Positions 8,910 through 19,396 of a stretch of 64,000 nt of DNA are shown piece by piece. The position numbers and the translations under genes were made by a program. Source of the stretch: CAITNM01 sp037138055 (lineage in GTDB: Bacteria; Pseudomonadota; Alphaproteobacteria; Paracaedibacterales; CAITNM01); assembly GCA_037138055.1 (NCBI GenBank), contig JBAXJB010000005.1, positions 9,992-73,991 of the forward strand, written 5' to 3'. The notes under the pieces were generated by a model. The model saw only the letters and a list, made by a program, of their open reading frames with translations, was not told where the DNA came from and made no database searches. Numbering within the stretch: position 1 is the first letter of the stretch; every line of letters begins with the position of its first letter.

Positions 8910-9675
8910 GGGAGATTTGCTTCCAAGAATCCTTACCGGATTAGTAGCAATCCCGGCAGTTATTTTTCTAATTTTTCAAGACCCCATTTTTTTTATATTA
9001 CTTGGTGTGCTTGCAAGCTTTGGATTACTTAGAGAATGGTCACGTCTAAGTTTTGGTGAAAATTACCACTGGATGAATAGCATTTGTTTATTAGCTATTC
9101 TCGTGGCTTTTGTGCCGGCATTACGTATAGGTTCTGTTGCAATAATACTAGCTGGATGTGGTTGGTTGTATTACTTAAACCTTTTGCCCGTTAAGAAGTT
9201 TGCAATTGTCAGCGCTGGCTATCTGTACATAAGCCTTGCAATGAGTATCATTATTCATATAATGCCTGAAATTGGGGGATCGCACTTTATTTTATTAGTA
9301 CTTGCTCTTGTTTGGCTTGTAGATACAGGCGCGTTCATAGTAGGTAAAGCTATAGGAGGACCAAAATTAGCGCCGACTATTAGTCCTGGCAAAACATGGG
9401 CTGGATTTTTTGGTGGTATCTTTTTTGGTTTAGTGGGCGTGTGGTTTCTAACAAAAATAATGAGTATCAACGTAAGTAATGCATTTTGGGTTTTTGGAAC
9501 AGCTGCGGTTTTTCTGGCCCATGGCGGTGATCTTCTAGAATCATGGTGTAAACGATATTTTAATGTAAAGGACTCTGGCAGTTTTCTTCCTGGTCATGGC
9601 GGGTTATTAGATAGGCTAGATAGTCTTTTGGCTATTAGCTTTGCAGTCGCCTTACTTTGGTATTTTGGTGAATAA
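8884..9675 (+). CDS. cdsA: Phosphatidate cytidylyltransferase (CDP-diacylglycerol synthase)
   Basis: Integral membrane enzyme making CDP-diacylglycerol from phosphatidate and CTP, the branch point for phospholipids. The CdsA signature is complete at the C-terminus: ESWCKRYFNVKDSGSFLPGHGGLLDRLDS. The conserved LVDTGAFIVGKAIGG and SPGKTWAG blocks precede it, with several hydrophobic segments. The ATG at 8884 gives 263 residues; an earlier in-frame start at 8854 lies deeper inside uppS and adds residues without similarity to the family. The uppS-cdsA pairing is common, but here murJ follows instead of dxr. Confidence 0.94.
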   Translation: MAYTVLQPKGDLLPRILTGLVAIPAVIFLIFQDPIFFILLGVLASFGLLREWSRLSFGENYHWMNSICLLAILVAFVPALRIGSVAIILAGCGWLYYLNLLPVKKFAIVSAGYLYISLAMSIIIHIMPEIGGSHFILLVLALVWLVDTGAFIVGKAIGGPKLAPTISPGKTWAGFFGGIFFGLVGVWFLTKIMSINVSNAFWVFGTAAVFLAHGGDLLESWCKRYFNVKDSGSFLPGHGGLLDRLDSLLAISFAVALLWYFGE

Positions 9676-9701
9676 TTCAATAATTTTAATAAGAAAATAA
9701 T

Positions 9702-11231
9702 ATGCGATTAGTCTCATCGGCACTTAATGTTGCTTTTTTTACAATCCTTAGTCGTTTAACTGGGTTCTTCCGTGATATTTTGATGGCCCAGTATATTGGC
9801 ACAAGCTTTGTTATGGATGCCCTTGTTATTGCCATTAAAATTCCTAGTTTTTTAAGAAGAATTTTTGCAGAAGGCGCGCTGAATTCTTCATTCGTTCCTA
9901 TTTACTCCGCAATGCATGTTTCGCAAGAAAGTGAAGCTAAAGAATTTATCAAAGACATTTTTTCATTAATGACAGGAATCCTAATATTATTGATTATAAT
10001 CTTTGAGCTAATCATGCCTTTCATCGTTACTATTATGATTCCTGGGGTAGGTGAAGAAGTATTCTCATTAGCTGTTTCATTTTCTAGAATTACTTTTCCT
10101 TTTATTTTACTTATATCATTAACAGCTTTATTCAGTGGTGTTTTAAATACTCATGATCGCTTTGGCGCTGCTGCATCATCACAAATTGCTGGAAATCTTT
10201 TCATTGTATTTATTATGAAAATTGTTGATCCTTCTATGCTTGGTGATGGCGGAATTGTTGCTACAGCAATTATGGGATCAGGTTTTGTTCAGCTGCTGTG
10301 GGTATATGTTCCTTGCTACTTCATGGGTATTCGCCCTTCACTTAGAAAGCCAAGAAAAAACCAGGCAATGACAAATTTTGGTAGAAGAATGCTTCCTGCT
10401 GCATTTGGTTCAGGCATTCTTCAAATCAATTTATTTATCGATACAATTATCGCGTCGTTGCTACCAATGGGAACTATATCTTACCTGTATTACGCAGATA
10501 GACTTTACCACCTGCCAATCAGTGTTACCGGCACTGCCTTAGGTACTGTTCTGCTACCAATGTTATCCAAACAATGGAGAGAAAATAACGTTGAAGGAGC
10601 CATGCACAATCAAAATCGCGCAATTGAATTCGCGATGTTAATTACACTCCCAGCAATGGTCGGATTAATTTATTTGTCATATCCTTTGGTCATGGTTATT
10701 TTTGAACGCGGAGCTTTTGACCACGCATCAAGCGTTGCCACTGCAGAAACACTTGCAGGATTTGCCAGCGGATTACCTGCATATATATTAATAAAAATAT
10801 TTAACACTAGCTTTTTTGCACGACAAGATACAGTTACGCCTATAAAAGTGGCTCTTGCTGGCATGGTTGTGAATGTGGTTTTGAATTTTGCTCTGATATA
10901 CAAATACAAGCACCTTGGCATAGCTATCGCAACGTCTAGTGCGTCTTGGTTTAATGCTGCCGTATTAGTTTATCTTTTGAAAAAACGTAATTTCATTAGC
11001 TTTGATACGGCACTTTGGAAATTCTTGGCAAAAATTCTAATACCTTGTGCTTTAATATTTTTAGTACTTATAACCTTGAAACCTATTGTTGCGCCTTACC
11101 TTCATTCAAATGATGGTATTCACATTCGCTCCATTGCCCTAGCCGTACTTGTTGGAGCAGGATTATTGGCGTATTTTGTTGCAGCTTGGGCTACTGGTTT
11201 ATTGCGATTCAAAGAATACATGTCATCGTAG
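9702..11231 (+). CDS. murJ: Lipid II flippase MurJ
   Basis: Polytopic inner-membrane protein of the MOP superfamily that flips lipid II for peptidoglycan synthesis. The N-terminus carries typical MurJ sequence: ILSRLTGFFRDILMAQYIGTS followed by DALVIAIKIPSFLRRIFAEGALNSSFVPIYS. At 509 residues with about 14 hydrophobic segments it is full length. Its stop is immediately followed by the mfd start with no gap, and it sits with uppS, whose product supplies the lipid carrier. Confidence 0.95.
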   Translation: MRLVSSALNVAFFTILSRLTGFFRDILMAQYIGTSFVMDALVIAIKIPSFLRRIFAEGALNSSFVPIYSAMHVSQESEAKEFIKDIFSLMTGILILLIIIFELIMPFIVTIMIPGVGEEVFSLAVSFSRITFPFILLISLTALFSGVLNTHDRFGAAASSQIAGNLFIVFIMKIVDPSMLGDGGIVATAIMGSGFVQLLWVYVPCYFMGIRPSLRKPRKNQAMTNFGRRMLPAAFGSGILQINLFIDTIIASLLPMGTISYLYYADRLYHLPISVTGTALGTVLLPMLSKQWRENNVEGAMHNQNRAIEFAMLITLPAMVGLIYLSYPLVMVIFERGAFDHASSVATAETLAGFASGLPAYILIKIFNTSFFARQDTVTPIKVALAGMVVNVVLNFALIYKYKHLGIAIATSSASWFNAAVLVYLLKKRNFISFDTALWKFLAKILIPCALIFLVLITLKPIVAPYLHSNDGIHIRSIALAVLVGAGLLAYFVAAWATGLLRFKEYMSS

Positions 11232-14200
11232 ATGGAAACGCTATCTCAGGTTATTAAAAGTTATCGTGCTTTTGCCGTAGCTGGGCTTCTTGAAAAAACA
11301 AAATCCGCACTTATTATACTAAGCCGCGATAATGACATTTCCCAATTTACAGTTCAGCTTGAACGATTGTTAAAGCGAAAAATACTAGCGTTTCCTGCTT
11401 GGGACTGCTTACCCTATGACAGAGTTTCTCCGTCATTAGATTGTATTAGTCAACGAGTTCAAGCACTAACTACCCTAGCTGAAGAACCGGAACAAATTTT
11501 AGTAACATCCGTTACTGCATTAACTCAATATCTGCCTCCGCGCTTAAGCTTTTTAGGAGAATCCTTAACTTTAAAAAAAGGGCAATCTTATTCATTTACA
11601 AAACTGAATACATATTTGGTTGAAAAAGGGTTCAATCGCGTTGGTGTTGTTTATGAACCTGGCGATTATGCAGTACGCGGCGATATTATCGATTTTTTCC
11701 CAATAGGTCATGAAAATCCGTACAGGATAGATTTTTTTGGAGATGATGTTGAACGCATTCGTCAGTTTGATGCAGCAAATCAATCAACATTGAATGAACT
11801 AAATGAAATTCTTATTAAGCCAGTACGCGAAATTACATTAACAGCACAAGCCATTCAATTTTTCAAAGAAAAATACAGATTACAGTTTCCTGAAAACTAT
11901 AGTCAAAATTCCTTATATCAACACATTAGCCAAGGCCATTTGTATGCAGGTTATGAACATTGGTTTCCTTTGTATTTTGAAAATACAGAAACATTAATTG
12001 ATTACATAACTCCTGAAAAAACCATTTTAGAATTTGATGCATCTCAAACTTTTTCAGAGCATCACACCTTAATTCACGAATACTATCAGGCGCGCGTATC
12101 ACCTGTTTTTGGAGATCACACATACCAACCATTGCCACCTGAAATAGTCTATTGGAATGAAAAGACCTGGAATGATTTTACAAAAAAAAATCATGTGATA
12201 ATTTCTCCATTCCATACAGAAGGCGCAACACAATTACCAGTTCAACCCGCCCCTAGTTTTGAACAATCAAGGCAGCAAGGGCAATTATTTGAGCATGTGT
12301 TTGCTTTAAAAAACGAACATCCAGATAAGCAATTGATCGTTGTTGCACAAACAGATGGCGCACGATCTCGCCTTGAGACAATGCTAAAAGAACACGGAAG
12401 CGTACAGATTCTGCCTTTGACAGAATGGCCACCTGTAAATGCTTCAAAAAAACCTATTTATTCTTTAACTTTTCCGTTAGATGAAGGGTTTGTAACCCAT
12501 GACCAAATAGTTCTTACTGAACAAGATATTTTGGGTGAACGCATTTCACGTAAAATTCAAAAAGCGCGCAAAAATGCAAACATATTCAAAGACCTTAGTG
12601 AATTAAATTTAGGTGATTATGTTGTGCATCGTGAGCACGGTGTAGCAAAATATCAAGGATTACAAACTGTCGATGTTGCTGACCACCCTCATGATTGTTT
12701 GCTATTAGAATACGCTGATAAAAACAAGCTATTCCTGCCCGTTGAAAACCTTGAGCTTTTAAGCCGTTATGGCTCTGACGACATGGTGGTTGAACTAGAC
12801 CGTTTAGGCACTGCGAATTGGCAAAATCGAAAAGCACGAGTAAAGAAACGTTTATTGATCATTGCTGACTACTTAATTAAATTAGCGGCGGAACGATCAT
12901 TACAAGAAGGGGAGACTTTCTTAACTCCCAAAGTTTACGATGAATTTTGCTCACGCTTCCCCTACCCTGAAACTGATGATCAGCTTCGCGCTATTGAAGA
13001 AGTTCTTGGTGATTTAGCATCGGGCAAACCTATGGATAGGTTAGTATGCGGAGATGTTGGTTTTGGCAAAACAGAAATTGCTTTACGTGCAGCTTTCGCC
13101 GTTGCGGCATCTGGCAAACAAGTCGTGATTGTGGCACCTACCACATTATTATGTCGCCAGCATTTTCAGAATTTTTCCAGTCGTTTTCATGGCTTTGGTA
13201 TTCGTGTTGTTCAACTTTCACGTCTAGTTAAAGCGGCTGATGCGAAACGTACCCATGCTGAAATTACCAATGGTGATGCAAAAATTGTTATTGCTACCCA
13301 TGCGGTGTTATCTGACAAGACAAAATTTCATGACTTAGGGTTGCTTATTATTGATGAGGAACAACACTTCGGTGTTAAGCAAAAAGAAAAATTAAAAAAA
13401 CTCAAGCCGAATGTTCACATTCTAACATTAACGGCAACACCAATTCCCCGCACCTTACAACTAGCACTAACTGGTGTTCGTGAACTAAGCTTAATTGCTA
13501 CACCTCCAATTGACCGTTTGAGCATTCGCACCTTTACCATGCCGTTTGATGGAGTGGTGATAAAAGAAGCGTTGATGCGTGAATATCACCGCGGGGGACA
13601 AAGTTTTTTTGTGGTGCCCCGTATTGAAGACCTTAAAAAATCAAAAGAAATTCTTGAAACATTATTGCCTGATTTTCGTATTGCCACAGCCCATGGTCAA
13701 TTACCAGCAACTGAATTGGAAGACATTATTTCTGATTTTTGCGATAGAAAATACGAAGTGCTACTTGCTACCAATATCATAGAATCCGGCATTGATATGC
13801 CTTGGGTAAATACCATTATTATTCACCGTGCTGATCGCTTTGGGTTAGCACAACTTTACCAATTACGTGGACGCGTGGGCCGCACAAAAATTCAGTCTTA
13901 CGCTTACCTCACCCTACCCCCTGATATAATCATCAGTGACACCGCTAAAAAACGATTAGAAGTTATGCAGAGTCTTGATCAACTAGGTGCAGGGTTTAAA
14001 CTGGCAAGCTACGATATGGACATTCGTGGTGCCGGTAATCTTGTTGGTGAAGAACAATCTGGTCACATAAAAGAAGTTGGCGTTGAACTATACCAAACCC
14101 TGTTACACGAAGCCATTTTACAAGTTCGCGCAGAACAGGAACACACAGTTGTGCAAACAACTGATTGGATTCCTCAGCTGAACTTGGGGCTTTCTTTGCT

Positions 14201-14624
14201 TATACCCGAATCTTATGTTGCTGACCTAGGCTTGCGCTTGAGCTTATATAGACGACTAGCAACATTAGAATCAGTCAATGAAGTACACGCATTCGCTGCC
14301 GAACTGGTGGACCGTTTTGGAAAAATTCCTAATGAGTGTGAAAACTTGCTAAAAGTTATAGAGCTTAAAATTGCGTGCAAACATTTAAACATTGAAAAAA
14401 TTGATGCAGGACCTAAAGGCATTGTCATTGCTTTTTACAAAAATGAGTTTGCAAAACCAGAGGCTTTGTTGGCATATATAGGTTCACTTGAAGCGCGTAA
14501 ATTAGCTGATGTTAAGCTACGTCCAGATCAGAAAATTAGCTTTTTACGTGATGGCCTAAACACTGATCAGCGTTTAAAATTTTGCTTTGCGGTACTGAAA
14601 CAGATTCAGGGGATTTTTCTATGA
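11232..14624 (+). CDS. mfd: Transcription-repair coupling factor
   Basis: Superfamily 2 DNA translocase that removes RNA polymerase stalled at lesions and recruits UvrA. The N-terminus has the UvrB-like module (FPAWDCLPYDRVSPS). The RNA-polymerase-binding region is near residues 455-520 (LNLGDYVVHREHGVAKYQGL). Walker A GDVGFGKT is at 607-614, the DEEQ box at 708-711 with TLTATPIPRTL following, and the helicase C domain has LLATNIIESGIDMPWVNTIIIHRADRFGLAQLYQLRGRVGR. At 1130 residues it is complete. It abuts murJ, and its stop overlaps the next gene's ATG (ATGA). Confidence 0.97.
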   Translation: METLSQVIKSYRAFAVAGLLEKTKSALIILSRDNDISQFTVQLERLLKRKILAFPAWDCLPYDRVSPSLDCISQRVQALTTLAEEPEQILVTSVTALTQYLPPRLSFLGESLTLKKGQSYSFTKLNTYLVEKGFNRVGVVYEPGDYAVRGDIIDFFPIGHENPYRIDFFGDDVERIRQFDAANQSTLNELNEILIKPVREITLTAQAIQFFKEKYRLQFPENYSQNSLYQHISQGHLYAGYEHWFPLYFENTETLIDYITPEKTILEFDASQTFSEHHTLIHEYYQARVSPVFGDHTYQPLPPEIVYWNEKTWNDFTKKNHVIISPFHTEGATQLPVQPAPSFEQSRQQGQLFEHVFALKNEHPDKQLIVVAQTDGARSRLETMLKEHGSVQILPLTEWPPVNASKKPIYSLTFPLDEGFVTHDQIVLTEQDILGERISRKIQKARKNANIFKDLSELNLGDYVVHREHGVAKYQGLQTVDVADHPHDCLLLEYADKNKLFLPVENLELLSRYGSDDMVVELDRLGTANWQNRKARVKKRLLIIADYLIKLAAERSLQEGETFLTPKVYDEFCSRFPYPETDDQLRAIEEVLGDLASGKPMDRLVCGDVGFGKTEIALRAAFAVAASGKQVVIVAPTTLLCRQHFQNFSSRFHGFGIRVVQLSRLVKAADAKRTHAEITNGDAKIVIATHAVLSDKTKFHDLGLLIIDEEQHFGVKQKEKLKKLKPNVHILTLTATPIPRTLQLALTGVRELSLIATPPIDRLSIRTFTMPFDGVVIKEALMREYHRGGQSFFVVPRIEDLKKSKEILETLLPDFRIATAHGQLPATELEDIISDFCDRKYEVLLATNIIESGIDMPWVNTIIIHRADRFGLAQLYQLRGRVGRTKIQSYAYLTLPPDIIISDTAKKRLEVMQSLDQLGAGFKLASYDMDIRGAGNLVGEEQSGHIKEVGVELYQTLLHEAILQVRAEQEHTVVQTTDWIPQLNLGLSLLIPESYVADLGLRLSLYRRLATLESVNEVHAFAAELVDRFGKIPNECENLLKVIELKIACKHLNIEKIDAGPKGIVIAFYKNEFAKPEALLAYIGSLEARKLADVKLRPDQKISFLRDGLNTDQRLKFCFAVLKQIQGIFL

Positions 14625-15820
14625 TGACAGCAATACCAAGAAAAATTCAAGAATTTCAAAAAGCACATGTTATGAACGGTGCAATTGCGGTAGCACAAGG
14701 TGGAGAAACTGTTTATGCCAATGGGTTAGGAATTGCTGATCATTTCACAAATCAACTATGCACAAAAGACACTCAATTTTTTATTGCATCGATAACAAAG
14801 CAATTTACAGCTGCTGCACTGTTGCATGTATTGTGGCATCGCGATCCGTCAATTGAATTGTTAAAAGCAGCTCTCCATAGCCCTCTCATCAATTACCTTC
14901 CAGCAAATGATTCCATATGGTCGGGATCTATACCTGAATGGGCTGAGAAAGTCTCTCTACATCACATGTTAACTCATACATCAGGTATTCCCGCACCAAG
15001 TTTTGAAAAAGATGAAAGCACTGTGATATCTCCTGCTGAAGTCGTTAAAACCTTAAAAGACAAGTCCTTATTATTTGAACCAGACACCAAATATCAGTAC
15101 TCATACGCTGGCTACTTTTTGTTAAGTGAAATTATTGCTCGATTAGCTGAAAAAAGTTTAAGCCAATATTTAAACGATCATTTTTTTAAACCGCTTGGAC
15201 TGCATAATACTTTCATGCCTGAAACTGGAACATGCAGAACAATGAAAGCATCTGGTGATTATCCAAATCTTGCCAGGGGTTACACCTGTTTCGAGAATTC
15301 GCTTCCCATTGAAACAGAAACCTATGGTAGAAACGCTCTTTTATGCGGCGCTGGAGGATTAGTTTCTACCGTTACAGATTTGCTCAAGTGGAATGAAAAT
15401 CTTTATGGTAATAAGGTTCTTCCAAGTGAAGTCACTGACCTGATGTTAAAAGAGCATGTAGAAATAGATGCAGAGGATACACCAAGCTATTACTGCTACG
15501 GAATTATAAAAATAAAATACACAAATGGTGATGTATTCAAACATGATGGCGGCATGGATGGGTTCATTTCAACCTTGCAATACAAGCCATGTAACAAATT
15601 ATCATTCGTGGCTCTTGCAAATTTCAACATCTATTATTGTCAAAAATTTGGCCAAGCATTTGATGAAGAATACAAAAGATTTTCTCATATCAAAAATCAA
15701 ACAGATTTAAATGCAGCTGTTGATCAAGCGATGGAAGAAAGATTCCTCGGCTTTTTAGCAATAAAGAAAAGTCATGAACTAATGAAATTAAAAGATATCG
15801 TTACCCTAGACACAAAATAA
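14621..15820 (+). CDS. Serine beta-lactamase-like hydrolase (class C/penicillin-binding family)
   Basis: A penicillin-recognising serine hydrolase of the beta-lactamase/AmpH/esterase EstB type. The SxxK nucleophile motif is SITK at residues 57-60, the second motif is YSY (in YQYSYAGYFLLSEI), and the third is HDGG (FKHDGGMDGF) in place of KTG, as in many esterase-like relatives. No signal peptide is evident, which argues against a secreted antibiotic-degrading enzyme. The ATG at 14621 overlaps the mfd stop and has AGGGGA 7 bp upstream; a second ATG follows directly at 14624. The substrate cannot be assigned. Confidence 0.82.
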   Translation: MMTAIPRKIQEFQKAHVMNGAIAVAQGGETVYANGLGIADHFTNQLCTKDTQFFIASITKQFTAAALLHVLWHRDPSIELLKAALHSPLINYLPANDSIWSGSIPEWAEKVSLHHMLTHTSGIPAPSFEKDESTVISPAEVVKTLKDKSLLFEPDTKYQYSYAGYFLLSEIIARLAEKSLSQYLNDHFFKPLGLHNTFMPETGTCRTMKASGDYPNLARGYTCFENSLPIETETYGRNALLCGAGGLVSTVTDLLKWNENLYGNKVLPSEVTDLMLKEHVEIDAEDTPSYYCYGIIKIKYTNGDVFKHDGGMDGFISTLQYKPCNKLSFVALANFNIYYCQKFGQAFDEEYKRFSHIKNQTDLNAAVDQAMEERFLGFLAIKKSHELMKLKDIVTLDTK

Positions 15821-15885
15821 GCGCTATCTTGCTAGGTGTTTAAACAGACTATAGGATGAGCATACGTTTAATAGCAATTTAACAT

Positions 15886-16968
15886 ATGATTCAACGTTTG
15901 CAATTGCAGTCTTTTAGAAGCTACAGCCAGTTGATTATTGATATCAACAAACCCTTTGTGGTTTTTTCAGGGCCTAATGGCGCAGGAAAAACAAATGTTT
16001 TAGAAGCAATTTCCTTATTTACACCGGGACGCGGCCTGCGCAAAGCCGAGCTTTTGGAATTGCAACAACTAGAATCCACCTCTCCTTGGGCTGCATCAAT
16101 TACTGTGAATGGGTATTCTCTTGGAACGGGCGTTAGTGATGTGGGTTTGAAAAAACGCCTTTGGCATTTGAACCAAGAACCATTGAAAAGCCAGAAAATA
16201 CTAAACGATATTCTTCGACTTTTTTGGCTAACGCCTGAAACGGATCGCTTGTTTTTAGATACGCCATCGGTTCGTCGTCATTTTATTGACCGAATGATCT
16301 TTGTGTTATGGCCAGAACATGCTGCAGTTTTAAAGGCATATGAGCATTCAACCAAAGAACGGTTACGATTATTAGAGATGAGCGCTGATGCCGTATGGAT
16401 TAGCAACGTTGAAGAACATATTGTAAGTGCCGGCATTCAAATGCAAAAAAATCGCAGCAGTTTCTTAGAACTTTTACCACTTGATGAATCACTAAAAGCA
16501 TCAATGCGTGGTGCAGCAGAGCTTTTAGAAACCGAAGACGATGCCAAAGACTATTATTTAAAACAGCTTTCACAAAATCGCCCTCGCGATGGCGCAGCTG
16601 GAATGACAACATTTGGCCCTCATAGAAGCGACTTGGAAGTATTTTACACACCAAAAAACCAGCTGGCAGAAAAATGTTCGACGGGCGAGCAAAAAATGCT
16701 GCTTTCCAAATTTTTAATGGGATTTTTGAAGTATCTTCTAGAAAATATAGACACTCCTGTGATTTTATTATTCGATGATGTTATTTCACATTTAGATTTT
16801 GCTAATCGTGTGCTATTGTTTGAACAACTCATAGGGTTGCAACAGCAAACAAGTAATAAAGGTATGTTGCAGGTGTTTTTCACTGGAACACATCTAAATG
16901 CATTTGAAGCTATACTCCCCTATGCACAAAGTTTTGAAGTTGACCATAGTCAGGTAAGGACCGTTTAA
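15886..16968 (+). CDS. recF: DNA replication and repair protein RecF
   Basis: SMC-like ATPase of the RecFOR pathway that directs RecA to gaps at stalled forks. The N-terminus IQRLQLQSFRSYSQL, Walker A GPNGAGKTNVLEAISLFTPGRGLR, the linker GPHRSDLEV and the C-terminal LLFDDVISHLDFANR are recognisable. It has 360 residues. The stop overlaps the gyrB start (TAATG), the conserved recF-gyrB pairing seen near many replication origins, although dnaN is here about 15 kb away. Confidence 0.94.
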   Translation: MIQRLQLQSFRSYSQLIIDINKPFVVFSGPNGAGKTNVLEAISLFTPGRGLRKAELLELQQLESTSPWAASITVNGYSLGTGVSDVGLKKRLWHLNQEPLKSQKILNDILRLFWLTPETDRLFLDTPSVRRHFIDRMIFVLWPEHAAVLKAYEHSTKERLRLLEMSADAVWISNVEEHIVSAGIQMQKNRSSFLELLPLDESLKASMRGAAELLETEDDAKDYYLKQLSQNRPRDGAAGMTTFGPHRSDLEVFYTPKNQLAEKCSTGEQKMLLSKFLMGFLKYLLENIDTPVILLFDDVISHLDFANRVLLFEQLIGLQQQTSNKGMLQVFFTGTHLNAFEAILPYAQSFEVDHSQVRTV

Positions 16969-19385
16969 TGACCGCACCAAATACAATACCAAACGAAGAA
17001 TACACCGCAGATTCTATTAAAGTTTTAAAGGGGTTAGACGCTGTTCGTAAGCGCCCAGGTATGTACATCGGTGACACTGATGATGGCACTGGGTTACATC
17101 ATATGGTATATGAAGTTGTCGACAACGCCGTTGACGAAGCTTTAGCTGGCCATTGTGATCGCATTACTATCACTATTGAAGCCGACGGGTCAGTAAGCGT
17201 TACCGACAATGGTCGTGGTATTCCTGTTGATATTCATGAAGAAATGGGCGTTTCTGCTGCAGAAGTTATTATGACGCAGCTTCATGCTGGTGGTAAATTT
17301 GACCAAAATTCTTATAAGATTTCTGGAGGTCTACACGGTGTTGGTGTTTCTGTTGTTAACGCTTTATCTGAATTTTTAGACTTAACAATTTACCGAAACG
17401 ACAAAAAGTATTTTTTGCGTTTTAAGCATGGTGTTCCAGAAGGATCACTAGAGCTTATTGGTTCTGCAGAAGGTAAAAAAGGTACAAAAGTTCGTTTCCT
17501 TCCTTCTTTAGAAACTTTTTCAGCAATTATATTTGACAGACCTACTATTGAACATCGGTTACGTGAATTAGCATTTTTGAATTCGGGTGTACATATTACG
17601 CTACGCGATGAACGCCCTGATCATTTTTACGAAACTGTCTTGTATTATGAAGGCGGACTCATTGAATTCGTTAAATATATTGATAAAGCCAAAAATACAC
17701 TTCACGACAAACCTTTGTATTGCAGTCAAGTAGTTGACGCAATGACTATTGAAGTAGCTATGGAATGGACTGATAGCTACCATGAAAACACCCTTTGCTT
17801 TACAAATAATATTCCACAACGCGATGGCGGAACCCATTTGGCTGGTTTTCGTGGCGCATTAACTAGAGTTGTTGGAAACTATATTGCTGCTACTCCCCAA
17901 GGTAAAAAAGACTCAAAACTGTCAATTACAGGTGATGACATTCGTGAAGGTTTAAGCGCTGTTTTATCAGTAAAAGTGCCGGACCCTAAATTTTCATCAC
18001 AAACAAAAGATAAGCTAATTTCATCAGAAGTTCGCCCAGTTGTTGAGTCAGTTGTTGGTCAAGCACTTGAGCAATGGTTTGAAGAGAATCCAACTCATGC
18101 AAAAAGTATTGTAGGAAAAGTTGTAGAAGCTGCAGCTGCACGTGAAGCGGCACGCAAAGCTCGCGAGCTTACTCGTCGTAAGGGTGCGCTTGATATTGCA
18201 TCTCTTCCTGGAAAGCTAGCAGACTGTCAAGAACGTGATCCATCAAAATGCGAACTATTCATCGTTGAGGGAGACTCAGCGGGTGGTACTGCAAAAGGTG
18301 GGCGTAATAGAAACTATCAAGCTATTCTACCAATTCGTGGAAAAATTCTAAATGTGGAAAGAGCCCGTTTTGATAAAATTATAGGCTATGACCAAATCGG
18401 CAATATTATCACCGCCTTGGGCACCAGTATTGGTCAAGAAGATTTTAACCCCGAAAAACTTCGTTACCACAAAATTGTTATCATGACCGATGCAGACGTT
18501 GATGGTAGTCACATTCGCACTCTATTATTAACATTTTTCTACAGACAGATGCCTGAACTTTTAAAAAGAGGACATTTATACATTGCACAACCACCGCTTT
18601 ACACAGTAAAACGTGGACAATCAGTTGTGTACTTAAAAGACCAACCTGCCCTTGATAATTATTTACTAGACGCAGCTTGTAAGGATTCATTCCTCGCATT
18701 ACCTTCTGGTGAACAGATTATGGGAGCTGATTGGCGCCAACTAGCAAGTCTGATTTTAAAAACTGACAGTACATTTAAACCTTTAGCAAGACGAATTTCA
18801 AATCGCTTCCTATTGGAAAGCCTATTAGTATTCAACTATTTTGAAGAAACCTTACCTGATCAAGACACTGTTCTTGTTACGCATCTTAATGCTAATGATA
18901 ATCCAAATGCAGTTTGGCGCGCAGAACGCGGCACTGAAAACACAGTTATTTTCGTACGTAGCTGGGGTGGTGTGGATGAAAAGTGGGTGTTAGATGAATC
19001 CTTGAGGGCAACACCGGAAGCAAAGGCTTTGTTAACTTTAAGTCTTCAATTAGCTGATGTATTGGGCAAATCATTGACCCTTCACATTACAGCGCGTGAT
19101 GGTAAGCAAGAAAGCTTTTCAGATATCGGCATGCTCACTAAAACTCTAATGGAACAAGGCGCTAAGGGCGTTACGTATCGCCGAAATAAAGGTCTTGGTG
19201 AAATGGGTGACGAAGAATTATGGCAAACAACGATGGATCCAGAATCACGCACATTACTGCAAGTTAGAATGCACCATGCAGAAGAAGCTGAGGAAATTTT
19301 CTCAACTCTTATGGGTGATGTGGTTGAGCCTCGTCGTGAATTTATTACGACAAATGCTTTGAAGGTCATTAACTTGGATATATAG
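16968..19385 (+). CDS. gyrB: DNA gyrase subunit B
   Basis: ATPase subunit of gyrase, which introduces negative supercoils. GHKL ATPase motifs are near the N-terminus (VYEVVDNAVDEALAGHCD, DNGRGIPVDIHEEMG, GGLHGVGVSVVNALS). The TOPRIM domain has IVEGDSAGGTAKGGRNRNYQAILPIRGKILNVE, and IMTDADVDGSHIRTLLLTFFYRQMPEL is intact; GLGEMGDEELWQTTMDP ends the protein. It has 805 residues. Translationally coupled to recF by a one-base overlap. Confidence 0.98.
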   Translation: MTAPNTIPNEEYTADSIKVLKGLDAVRKRPGMYIGDTDDGTGLHHMVYEVVDNAVDEALAGHCDRITITIEADGSVSVTDNGRGIPVDIHEEMGVSAAEVIMTQLHAGGKFDQNSYKISGGLHGVGVSVVNALSEFLDLTIYRNDKKYFLRFKHGVPEGSLELIGSAEGKKGTKVRFLPSLETFSAIIFDRPTIEHRLRELAFLNSGVHITLRDERPDHFYETVLYYEGGLIEFVKYIDKAKNTLHDKPLYCSQVVDAMTIEVAMEWTDSYHENTLCFTNNIPQRDGGTHLAGFRGALTRVVGNYIAATPQGKKDSKLSITGDDIREGLSAVLSVKVPDPKFSSQTKDKLISSEVRPVVESVVGQALEQWFEENPTHAKSIVGKVVEAAAAREAARKARELTRRKGALDIASLPGKLADCQERDPSKCELFIVEGDSAGGTAKGGRNRNYQAILPIRGKILNVERARFDKIIGYDQIGNIITALGTSIGQEDFNPEKLRYHKIVIMTDADVDGSHIRTLLLTFFYRQMPELLKRGHLYIAQPPLYTVKRGQSVVYLKDQPALDNYLLDAACKDSFLALPSGEQIMGADWRQLASLILKTDSTFKPLARRISNRFLLESLLVFNYFEETLPDQDTVLVTHLNANDNPNAVWRAERGTENTVIFVRSWGGVDEKWVLDESLRATPEAKALLTLSLQLADVLGKSLTLHITARDGKQESFSDIGMLTKTLMEQGAKGVTYRRNKGLGEMGDEELWQTTMDPESRTLLQVRMHHAEEAEEIFSTLMGDVVEPRREFITTNALKVINLDI

Positions 19386-19396
19386 GTTCATGTGTC

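Noticed and set aside
11999..12540. Possible frame problem in the weakly conserved central part of mfd
   Set aside because: The region is open throughout in the mfd frame and is known to be variable in the family; both flanking conserved modules are in the same frame.
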